From Nocardiopsis endophytica (GTDB taxonomy: Bacteria > Actinomycetota > Actinomycetes > Streptosporangiales > Streptosporangiaceae), in the NCBI RefSeq assembly GCF_027706725.1, contig NZ_JAQFWQ010000052.1:1-45977 (forward strand): a stretch of DNA of 45,977 bases, in the 5' to 3' direction. This document shows positions 39,551 to 45,977 of this stretch, in pieces (position 1 is the stretch's first letter; the number at the start of each line of letters is the position of its first letter). Position numbers and translations under genes: made by a program. The notes beneath the pieces were generated by a model. The model had not been told where the DNA came from. It made no database searches and saw nothing but the letters and a program-made list of their open reading frames with translations.

Positions 39551-40277
39551 CGATACCCCCGACGGCAGAGCACTATCGTCACCAACCGATACCAAGTCGT
39601 CCACAGTGTGAAGGGATTCCGGCCGCGTCGGCACCGACGTTCGGGGTGGGGAGGGGGGAAATCATCGGTTCGATTCGACGTGGCGGCGGTGACCCCGGCG
39701 GCGCCCAAGCTAACCCACCCCACGGCGGTGCTCAAGTGGTGTTTTCGGGCCCGGAGGAATTGCCCTTCCCCCGTGCGGCCGGGGCGATTACCGTGTCAGG
39801 AATTGCGGGCGGAGGGCGCCGTCCGGTGGGCGGCCGTGCCCCGGTGGCCGGTCGGGGCGGGCGGGGCTCGGGTCGCCGCCGGTGTCGGCGTGGCCGGAGA
39901 CCTGGAGGCATCACGCCAGGTGAACGGGCCGTCGCAGAGGTCCTCGGTGGGGGTGTCGGGTGCGAGGGGCGTCCGTGTGACCGGTTCGGGACCTGTGGTC
40001 AGGGGTGCGGGGAATGGAAATGCGGGGGCGGGTGGATGCCGCGGGAAGAAGTTCGGGGACTCGTGCGGGATAAAGCCGCCATCCGGGAACGGGGGGCGTG
40101 GCCGGGTGGCGGTGCGAGGCCGTCTCGTGGACGGGCGACGGTGCCGTCACCGCAGGTCAGTCGGGGGTGTGCCGCGATTTCGATGCGGATGGGCGATCCC
40201 GGCGACGGCTTGTGCGCGGTGTTCCGGCGGCGGCCCCGGATGGGCGGAGCGCCCTGGGCGGATTCGGTTTCGCGGTG

Positions 40278-40358
40278 ACCGTAATAAGGGGTGTCACGGA
40301 ACAAACGCACATGATTACGGTAGGTGTCATGTTACACGGTAATTTGTTTCCGTGACAC
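40278..40358. repeat. Nested inverted repeats, complex operator or cruciform
   Basis: ACCGTAAT (40278-40285) is inverted at 40314-40321 (ATTACGGT), and CACGGTAAT recurs at 40335-40343. Around them GTGTCACGGAACAAA (40291-40305) pairs with TTTGTTTCCGTGACAC (40343-40358) with one extra base. The copies are A+T-rich against G+C-rich surroundings. This looks like a multi-site operator or a transcribed structured element. Confidence 0.6.
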
Positions 40359-40685
40359 GGGGTCCCTGTTTCGCCGATGATCGACTGTGCTACAACAGGG
40401 CTCCGTGCGCCGCTCCCCGAGGGGCGGCGGGCGGAAGAATGCGAGGGGTTCATCATATACACTCGCGTTCCCCGATCGTCCAATCCGAAAGTACCGGGGC
40501 GGACGGCATCGGCCCACACCCCATCCCGGTGCGGGTCGCGGGATCGGGGGCCTCGGCATTCCGGTGCGCGGCATTACCGGAGCGGCGAAGGACTGCGAAA
40601 GGGCCTTCCGGCGGTGCAATCGGGCCGCATCCGGCCGCCTCCGTCAGTGGAAAAGCGCTCTGCCTCCGTGCGGCCCGTTCGGCGT

Positions 40686-40739
40686 GTGCGGCCCGTGCGG
40701 CCTGTGCGGCCTGTGCGGCCTGTGCGGCCTGTGCGGCCT
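40686..40739. repeat. 9-base tandem repeat, six units
   Basis: The unit GTGCGGCCT is repeated five times without change at 40695-40739, with a sixth, GTGCGGCCC, directly before it at 40686 and a seventh degenerate one near 40668. It is not in a convincing gene. The array is a likely length-variable locus. Confidence 0.8.
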
Positions 40740-40785
40740 GTCGGGGGTGGCGCCGCAGGGCACCGGACGCGCCCGTGACACGACG

Positions 40786-40815
40786 ACGGCCCCGCCGGTC
40801 ATCCGGCAGGGCCGT
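40786..40815. terminator. Hairpin beyond the ABC operon
   Basis: ACGGCCCCGCCGG (40786-40798) and CCGGCAGGGCCGT (40803-40815) pair with one mismatch and loop TCAT; TTTCCC follows on the plus strand. It can end the leftward ABC operon, 225 bases past its last stop. Confidence 0.6.
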
Positions 40816-40884
40816 TTCCCGCGCTGCGGCGGGCGTGCGCTTCGCTCCGGAGTCGGAGGGCCGTGCTCCGGCCCCGCCCGGGAC

Positions 40885-40929
40885 GACGGCGGCCCGCGGC
40901 GCGGGGAGGGTGCGCCACGGGCCGCCGTC
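40885..40929. terminator. Second hairpin beyond the ABC operon
   Basis: Perfect 12-bp arms GACGGCGGCCCG (40885-40896) and CGGGCCGCCGTC (40918-40929) enclose a 21-base loop. It lies 111 bases past the small membrane gene's stop (41040) in the transcription direction. Confidence 0.55.
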
Positions 40930-41039
40930 CGGGACCGCCCGGGGTCGGGGGGCGGGCGGTGGGCTCCTGGCGGGGCCGGGTCAGGGACCCCGGGGAGCCC
41001 GGCCGTGCGCGCAGGACGGAGGCACGCCCGGCGGCGGGT

Positions 41040-41270
41040 TCAGGAACCGGTGGTCTGGCGGTGGCCGCGCCGGACGAACGCGACCGCGGCCAGCCGGCCC
41101 ACCGCGTAGAGGACCAGGGCCGCGTAGATCGCGATCTGCACCATGGGGCGGTCCGAGGCCAGCAGGAACACGACGCCGCCGATGACGGCGACCGTGATCA
41201 CCTGGACGAGGAGTTCCTGGCCGAGGGTGGCACTGAGCTTGACACCGGAGAGGGCGTAGAAGAAGTCCAT
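41040..41270 (-). CDS. Small two-helix membrane protein of the ABC operon
   Basis: The protein has 76 aa from ATG 41270, with AAAGGTGA upstream. Two hydrophobic helices (about 21-37 and 42-62) leave a basic C-terminal tail (RRGHRQTTGS). I do not recognise the family. It is read 83 bases after the ABC permease gene in the same direction, so it is probably the last gene of that operon. In antibiotic-peptide clusters such small membrane proteins may be immunity factors, but this is a guess. Confidence 0.6.
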   Translation of the reverse strand: MDFFYALSGVKLSATLGQELLVQVITVAVIGGVVFLLASDRPMVQIAIYAALVLYAVGRLAAVAFVRRGHRQTTGS

Positions 41271-41353
41271 GCGGAATCACCTTTCGGTCCGGGCCGGACG
41301 CGGGTCCGGCCCACGGTCTGCGGTCGGGGCGGGCGCCGGGCGCCGCGCGCGGG

Positions 41354-42175
41354 TCAGGAGCGCGGCTCCCAGCGCCAGGTCCGCCGCGTGACCAGCAGGG
41401 CCACCGCGGTCCAGGCCACGAGCAGGAGCAGGTCGGCGACCACCGGGTCCACCGGCACCGGGAGGTCCGCCGCCCCGACCCCGGTGCCGCCGAACCCCTT
41501 GGCGATCAGGTCGGCGGCCGGGACCATCGGGACGAGCATCGCCGCCCAGGCGACCGCCTGCACCGGGTAGTCGATGAGCTGGGCGCCGATCACGGCCAGG
41601 ATGAGCAGCGGCATCATGGTGAACATGACGCGCTCGTGGCTGCCGGTCACGGCGACGATGAACGCCGCCAGCACCAGCGCCAGCACCAGCCCGAGCAGCG
41701 CCCCCACGACCACCAGCGCGGGGTTCTGCGGCAGCGGTGCCCCGGTGAGGGTGAACACGCCGAACATCAGCGCCATCTGGACCGCGCTCAGCACCGCGAT
41801 CGCCAGCATGCTCCCCGCGATCAGCTCGGCGCCGTCGAGCTCGGTGGTGCGCAGCCGCTTGTAGACCAGGGTGTCGCGGCGGGCGGAGAGCTGGGTGGTC
41901 GTGCTCATGTACGGCGTCATCATCAGCGCGTACATGAAGTAGACGCCGAGGGTGGCCCCCCACTGGGCCGGGCCCTCCGGGCGGGAGCCCAGGTAGGAGA
42001 TGCCCACCAGCATCAGGGGTAGGAACAGGGCCACGGCCAGCACGCCCTTGCGGCGCATCAGCAGTCTCAGCTCCGCCCGGGTGAGGGCGAGCATCAGCGC
42101 CGCGCGTCCGGGGCCGCGGTCCCGGTCGGCGGCGGTCCCGGATGCCGCGGTGGCCTGCGATGCGGTCGCGGTCAT
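41354..42175 (-). CDS. ABC-2 type transporter permease
   Basis: The protein has 273 aa from ATG 42175, overlapping the ATPase stop (ATGA). Six helices are spread over about 45-265, with the ABC-2 features LRLLMRRKGVLAVALFLPLM (first helix after a basic segment) and the late AGSMLAIAVLSAVQMALMFG/VFTLTG. It should form the membrane half of an exporter with the ATPase encoded before it. The substrate is unknown; peptide or drug export is typical. Confidence 0.88.
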   Translation of the reverse strand: MTATASQATAASGTAADRDRGPGRAALMLALTRAELRLLMRRKGVLAVALFLPLMLVGISYLGSRPEGPAQWGATLGVYFMYALMMTPYMSTTTQLSARRDTLVYKRLRTTELDGAELIAGSMLAIAVLSAVQMALMFGVFTLTGAPLPQNPALVVVGALLGLVLALVLAAFIVAVTGSHERVMFTMMPLLILAVIGAQLIDYPVQAVAWAAMLVPMVPAADLIAKGFGGTGVGAADLPVPVDPVVADLLLLVAWTAVALLVTRRTWRWEPRS

Positions 42176-43299
42176 CGCGCCGACACCCCTTCCACGTCGT
42201 TCTCGGCGCCGTGCCCGGCGCCCTGTCGGCCGTCTCCGCCGTCTTCGCTGCCGTCTCCGCCGCCGTCGCCGCTTCGGGCGCCGTCTCCGTCGGTGCCGTG
42301 GGCGCCCTGGGTGTCCTGTGCGCCCTGGTCCGCCGCCTCCATGGCCTCCGCCGTCAGCCGCTCGCTCCGCGTCCGGATGGTGTGGAACAGGCTCTCCAGG
42401 GTGGCGGGCTGGGCGTGCAGGCCCGAGAGCGGGACCCCGCGCCGGTCGGCCCACTCCAGGAGCACCGTCAGGTCCGCCTGTAGGGCGGAGGTCTCGACCC
42501 GCAGCGCGCGCGTGTCGGAGTCGTCGGCGCCGCCCGGGGCGGCCACGGTGGTGCTCCCCGAGAGCGCGGGCAGGTCGTCCGCCAGGGAGGAGGGGAGCCG
42601 CGCGCTGATGGTGGCCGGGTGCGCCTCGAGGACCTCACGGAGCGTCCCGGAGACCGCGACCCTCCCCTCGTGCATGATGGCGAGGCGGTCGGCCAGCGCC
42701 TCGGCCTCCTCCAGGTAGTGCGTGGTGAGGATGATCGTGGTCCCGGCGGCGCGCAGGTCGTCGACCAGCGACCACAGGCGCCGGCGCGACTCGGGGTCGA
42801 GCCCGGTCGTGGGCTCGTCGAGGACCACCAGCTCGGGGCCGCCCCACACCGCCAGCGCGATGTCCAGTCGGCGCTTCTCGCCGCCGGACAGCTGGTCGAG
42901 GCGGACATCGGCGCGGCCGGCGAGGTCGACGCGGTCCATGACCCGGTCCACGCTGTCGCGGCGCCCCGAGATCGAGTCCCACAGCTCGATCGTCTCCCGC
43001 ACCGTCATCTCCGTGAGGAACCCGGCCTCCTGGAGCATGAACCCGGTTCTGCGGCGGAGGCTCCGGCGCTGCCGGAAGGGGTCGAGCCCCAGGACGCGGA
43101 TGTGGCCGGCGTCGGGGCGGCGGTACCCCTGGATCAGCTCCAGGGACGTCGTCTTGCCTGCCCCGTTCGTTCCGAGCAGCGCGAAGACCTCGCCGCGAAG
43201 GGCCTTCAGGGAGACGTCCTTGACGGCCTGGTAGCGCCCGTAGGCGAAGTTCAGGCCGTCGACGTCCACGGCGGCGTCGCGGTTGGGCGGAATAGGCAT
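42172..43299 (-). CDS. ABC transporter ATPase, drug/peptide export type
   Basis: The protein has 375 aa from ATG 43299. Walker A GTNGAGKT is at 43-50, the signature LSGGEKRR near 142, Walker B VVLDEPT near 161 and the H-loop ILTTHYLEEAEALADR follow. This is the DrrA/CcmA-like family. A C-terminal extension after about 235 carries a DUF4162-like segment, then a Gly/Asp/Glu-rich tail (about 330-372) that is probably disordered. It works with the permease encoded next. The operon is separated from the lanthipeptide genes by the repeat-rich region, so export of the lanthipeptide is plausible but unproven. Confidence 0.92.
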   Translation of the reverse strand: MPIPPNRDAAVDVDGLNFAYGRYQAVKDVSLKALRGEVFALLGTNGAGKTTSLELIQGYRRPDAGHIRVLGLDPFRQRRSLRRRTGFMLQEAGFLTEMTVRETIELWDSISGRRDSVDRVMDRVDLAGRADVRLDQLSGGEKRRLDIALAVWGGPELVVLDEPTTGLDPESRRRLWSLVDDLRAAGTTIILTTHYLEEAEALADRLAIMHEGRVAVSGTLREVLEAHPATISARLPSSLADDLPALSGSTTVAAPGGADDSDTRALRVETSALQADLTVLLEWADRRGVPLSGLHAQPATLESLFHTIRTRSERLTAEAMEAADQGAQDTQGAHGTDGDGARSGDGGGDGSEDGGDGRQGAGHGAENDVEGVSAR

Positions 43300-43344
43300 G
43301 ACCCCACTGTGGCGACGCCGCTCTCACGGACGTAAGTAACAAGC

Positions 43345-43365
43345 TGTCACCGAATCGGGGTGACA
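43345..43365. promoter_or_regulatory. Operator-like palindrome upstream of the ABC operon
   Basis: The perfect repeat TGTCACC-N7-GGTGACA sits 46 bases upstream of the ATPase start, in its promoter. TGTCAC half-sites also occur in the repeat at 40291-40358, so one regulator might use both. Confidence 0.45.
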
Positions 43366-43380
43366 ACGCGGACGGTCCTG

Positions 43381-44613
43381 TCACGCCCGCCGGGGCCGCC
43401 CGTAGGCGAACCGGCGCAGGACCCGTTCGGCGGGACCGGGCATGCCGCGGCGCTCCATCAGCGCGGCGGCGGCGACCGTGGCCAGCCACACCCCGACCGC
43501 CGAGGCGAGCGCGGTGGCCGCCGGGTTCGGGGCGGCGCCGAGGTCGAGGGCGAACGGGGCGAACAGCACCAGCCACGCCACCGACTGGACCAGGTACCCG
43601 CTCAGCGACCGCCGCCCGAGCGCGGCGACCGCGCCGACGGCGGCGCGCACGGGTGCCGCCGGGCGCCGGTTCTCATGGGCGAGCGAGGCCAGGGCGAAGA
43701 GGCAGACGAAGCCGGCGCCCGCGAACAGGCCGGACGACTCGTGCAGCAGCTTGAGCCACATGGCCGCGGACGCGTCGGCGTGCAGCCACCCGGCGCTGAA
43801 CAGGCCCATGGGCAGGCCTCCGCCGAATCCGACGGTCAGACCGGCGGCGGCCCCGGCCGTGAGCAGTCGGCGGTGGCGTGCGGGCTCCTCCAGGATCCGG
43901 CGCCGTGCGGCCCACGCGCCCAGCCAGGCGGGGAGGAGCATGGCGGACAGCATGAGCGTGGTCATGGGCCACTCGCCGAGGCGCTCCACAACGGCGGCGC
44001 CGTACGTGGCCGCCTGGCCGGAGGAGTACGCACTGACGGGCACCTCCGCCCGCTCGCCCGAGCCGTCGGCGAGGGTCCATGCGGCCATGGCGGCGACCAC
44101 GGCCGTGTAGACGGCGGCGACCCCCAGGTACCAGAGCCCGACGCGGTGGAGGCGCTCGCCGCGCCCGACGAGCACCAGGGTGAGCACGGCGCCGATGATC
44201 CCGTAGGCGCCGAGGATGTCGCCGGAGAAGAGCAGGACGCCGTGCGCCAGGCCGAGGGCGAACAGGAAGGCGCTGCGGCGCAGCAGGACGGCCCGGGCCG
44301 CACGCGGCCCGGCGGACCGGCGGCGGAGGGCGAGCTGCACGACCCCGTAGCCGAACATGATCGCGAACAGGGGCAGGGCGCGTGCGTGCACGACGGTGAA
44401 CATGAAGACGTCGTAGGCGCGTTCGAGGCCCTGCGGGTCGGGCGCGAACGCGGGCACCGTGGCGAAGAGCGCCATCCCGGTGTGGGCCAGGGCGATGAAG
44501 AGCAGCATGCCGCCCCGGGCCAGGTCGGGGGCGAGGGAGCGCTCGGAGCGCGGGACGGGGCCGAGGCGGGCTGCGGCCCCGGTGGTCGGACCGGTGCCGG
44601 GTGCGGTGGTCAT
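43381..44613 (-). CDS. DUF418 family membrane protein
   Basis: The protein has 410 aa from ATG 44613. About ten membrane helices are spread over the whole length. It shows the DUF418 pattern: SLAPDLARGGMLLFIALAHTG at the start, FAIMFGYGVVQLALRRR, and the final LGRRSLSGYLVQSVAWLVLF. DUF418 proteins belong to the acyltransferase-3-like superfamily and are mostly of unknown function. It is divergent from a TetR gene and is probably repressed by it. Confidence 0.85.
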   Translation of the reverse strand: MTTAPGTGPTTGAAARLGPVPRSERSLAPDLARGGMLLFIALAHTGMALFATVPAFAPDPQGLERAYDVFMFTVVHARALPLFAIMFGYGVVQLALRRRSAGPRAARAVLLRRSAFLFALGLAHGVLLFSGDILGAYGIIGAVLTLVLVGRGERLHRVGLWYLGVAAVYTAVVAAMAAWTLADGSGERAEVPVSAYSSGQAATYGAAVVERLGEWPMTTLMLSAMLLPAWLGAWAARRRILEEPARHRRLLTAGAAAGLTVGFGGGLPMGLFSAGWLHADASAAMWLKLLHESSGLFAGAGFVCLFALASLAHENRRPAAPVRAAVGAVAALGRRSLSGYLVQSVAWLVLFAPFALDLGAAPNPAATALASAVGVWLATVAAAALMERRGMPGPAERVLRRFAYGRPRRA

Positions 44614-44648
44614 GGGTCCCCTCCCGGGGGTCGTCGGCGGACGTCATT

Positions 44649-44677
44649 AATATACGAGAGAAACTATATGAAGTAAA
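44649..44677 (-). promoter_or_regulatory. Promoter of the DUF418 gene with TetR operator
   Basis: Read leftward, TTTACT (44672-44677) and TATATT (44649-44654) are exactly 17 bp apart. The spacer carries ATATA-N10-TATAT symmetry, fitting a TetR operator placed across the promoter. The tract is the most A+T-rich in this end of the window. Confidence 0.6.
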
Positions 44678-44772
44678 CGAATGAGGGGCGGGCGGGCTCG
44701 TGCGGGCCGCGCCCGGTCCCTGTCCCCGTCCTTGTCCCCCGTCCTCGGCCCGACGGGAGGTAGGTTCCAGGC

Positions 44773-45537
44773 ATGGACGAGGTGCCCGCCCTGCTGAGGC
44801 GGTTGTGGAGGCTGCCGTCGGCCGGCGGCAGACTGGGGCGGCGGCCCGAGCTCGACGTGGAGCGCGTCGTGCGCACGGCGGTGGGCCTGGCCGACCGCGA
44901 CGGGTTGGCGGGCGTCACCCTCGCCAAGGTCGCCAAGGAGCTGGGCGTCACGGCGATGTCGCTCTACCGCCACGTGGGGTCCAAGGACGACCTGGTCGTC
45001 CTGATGGAGGACGCGGCGGACGGGGCCCCGCCCGACCTCGACCTTCCCGAGGACGACTGGCGTGTGGGCCTGCGCGCGTGGGCGAACGCGCTGCGGGACG
45101 TGCACCGGCGCCACCCCTGGCTCGCCGACGTGCCCTTCACCGGGCCGCCGAGCGGCCCGAACGCGATCGCGTGGATGGACGCTGGGCTGCGCGCCCTGCG
45201 CGGCACCGGGCTGGACGAAGGGGACAAGGTGGGCGTCCAGATGGTGCTCGCCGGGTATGTGCGGCGCACGAGCGCGGCCGAGCGGCAGATGGCCGAGAGG
45301 CTGAGCGGTGCCGGGACGGACCAGGCCGGCGTCGAGCGCGACTTCGGCAGGGCGCTGGCGCGGTTCGTCGACCCCGACCGGTTCCCCGACGCGGCACGGC
45401 TGTTCGCGTCCGGGGTGTTCGAGCACCCCCCGGAGGGGGCGCCGGAGGACCCCGCCGACCATGACTTCGCGTTCGGCCTGGAACTGATCCTCGACGGCAC
45501 CGCGGCAGCGGTGGAGGCGGCGGCCGCCCGGCGTTGA
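44773..45537 (+). CDS. TetR-family regulator
   Basis: The protein has 254 aa from ATG 44773 (GGGAGGTAGG upstream). The N-terminal helix-turn-helix is VVRTAVGLADRDGLAGVTLA, then KVAKELGVTAMSLYRHVGSK (about 36-78), with a preceding GRRPELD typical of TetR_C_1 proteins. The C-terminal ligand domain (about 95-245) lacks distinctive motifs. It should repress the divergent DUF418 gene through the operator at 44649-44677, and release it on binding a small molecule. Confidence 0.9.
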   Translation: MDEVPALLRRLWRLPSAGGRLGRRPELDVERVVRTAVGLADRDGLAGVTLAKVAKELGVTAMSLYRHVGSKDDLVVLMEDAADGAPPDLDLPEDDWRVGLRAWANALRDVHRRHPWLADVPFTGPPSGPNAIAWMDAGLRALRGTGLDEGDKVGVQMVLAGYVRRTSAAERQMAERLSGAGTDQAGVERDFGRALARFVDPDRFPDAARLFASGVFEHPPEGAPEDPADHDFAFGLELILDGTAAAVEAAAARR

Positions 45538-45977
45538 CGCTCGATCGCCAGGTCATTGGTGGGGGCTGCGGGGAGGCGGGGGCGGGGAGTCGGGGCTTCG
45601 GCCACCGGGTTCCCCGGGATCACCGAGGAAGCGGCGGTGCGGGGGCGTGCTGGTGTTCGCCTCGGGGAATTCGCCCCTATCGGGACGGTCTCATGTGTCG
45701 GGTCTTCGCGGTGCGGGCGGGCGGCCGAGCAGGTACCCCGCTTCCGGGCTCCGGCCGGGCGGCGGGTCGCCGGGGTGTCGGGTGGATGGCGGCGACGAGG
45801 AGAGGTCGGCGGCCTACACCGCAGCGCTGTCGGTGCGGCGCGTGTGCGTGGTCACCGGGGAGGGCGGCGACGGGGTGAGCGGGGCGGTTTCCCGGCCCTG
45901 CTTGCCGTCCGTCGGGCCGCGGGCGGTCCGGGTGGGCGGCGCGGTGGGCGGGGTGCGCGGTCGCCCGCGGTCGTGGC
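45538..45977. other. End of window, no recognisable feature
   Basis: These 440 bases are G-rich on the plus strand, with no convincing open frame, hairpin or repeat. They probably belong to the region upstream of a gene beyond the edge. Confidence 0.4.

Larger units (their letters stand above)
39551..41039. other. 1.5-kb region without a convincing gene, rich in repeats
   Basis: The left end must hold the promoter of the lanthipeptide operon. CGATA-type motifs occur at 39529, 39549, 39575 (inverted) and 39586, around the regulator's start codon. Open frames on both strands are Arg/Gly-rich, lack ribosome sites and have unlike codon use; I reject them. Features that stand out: nested inverted repeats at 40278-40358, a 9-base tandem repeat at 40686-40739, and hairpins at 40786-40815 and 40885-40929. 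No second precursor peptide with Cys and Ser/Thr was found. Confidence 0.55.

Noticed and set aside
39646-40278. 210-codon open frame in the repeat-rich gap
   Set aside because: Gly/Arg-rich translation, no ribosome site, unlike codon use, and interrupted pattern compared with true genes here.
40377-40778. Open frame spanning the 9-base repeat (Val-Arg-Pro or Cys-Gly-Leu repeats)
   Set aside because: All frames stay open because the unit is a multiple of three and G+C-rich; there is no start context and no conserved-looking flank.
1-45977. CRISPR arrays, rRNA or insertion sequences
   Set aside because: No spaced repeats of CRISPR type, no rRNA-like conserved stretches, and no transposase-like frame were seen.

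Overview
The window is very G+C-rich DNA with near-universal G/C in third codon positions. It carries typical actinomycete families: SCO6880-type conjugation genes, an XRE/DUF5753 + DUF397 pair, a DsbA + VKOR pair, DUF418, and many GTG starts. This points to a filamentous actinomycete. I lean towards a Nocardiopsis-like genus, but that is inference from gene style only.

Region A (1-13,564) is a conjugation module of an integrative or plasmid-like element, cut off at the left edge. Two leftward genes (a partial one and a transglycosylase-type cell-wall hydrolase) diverge from a tight rightward operon. That operon encodes a DUF6668 protein, a TrbC/VirB2-like peptide, VirB8-like, VirB6/TrbL-like, SCO6880-like, VirB4-like and VirD4-like proteins, DUF4913 and a coiled-coil protein. 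It converges at a hairpin on two further leftward element genes. Region B (13,822-16,504) has a family-4-type glycosyltransferase gene of lower G+C and an unknown gene upstream of it. Region C (17,054-24,813) is a mixture: WrbA, a DsbA/VKOR disulfide-forming pair, an XRE/DUF397 pair, membrane and small unknown genes, a 51-residue zinc-ribbon-like gene, and a truncated regulator.

Region D (24,922-30,023) has a methyltransferase + CYTH-domain operon, a LysR gene with an apparently leaderless promoter, a cysteine-dioxygenase-family cupin, and a divergent hydrolase/MerR pair with a textbook MerR operator. It also has a 21-bp perfect inverted repeat and one of two copies of a 30-bp duplicated motif (the other is in region C).

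Region E (30,174-39,550) is the most interesting part. It looks like a class V lanthipeptide (lexapeptide/cacaoidin-like) biosynthetic cluster. A 47-residue precursor ends in a Ser/Thr/Cys-rich core with a C-terminal Thr-x-x-Cys. The leftward operon encodes a LuxR-type regulator, an APH-like kinase (LanK type), a HopA1-family protein (LanY type), a third protein (LanX position) that looks like a degenerate APH fold, a LanD-like flavoprotein decarboxylase, a 72-residue overlapping ORF and a prolyl-oligopeptidase-type protease (candidate leader peptidase). A divergent two-component system lies between the precursor and the operon. The predicted product is a small lanthipeptide with a C-terminal aminovinyl-(methyl)cysteine.

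Region F (39,551-45,977) starts with about 1.5 kb without a convincing gene but rich in inverted and tandem repeats. An ABC exporter operon with a small membrane protein follows (possibly the exporter or immunity of the peptide), then a DUF418 membrane protein divergent from a TetR regulator, and about 440 bp with nothing recognisable.
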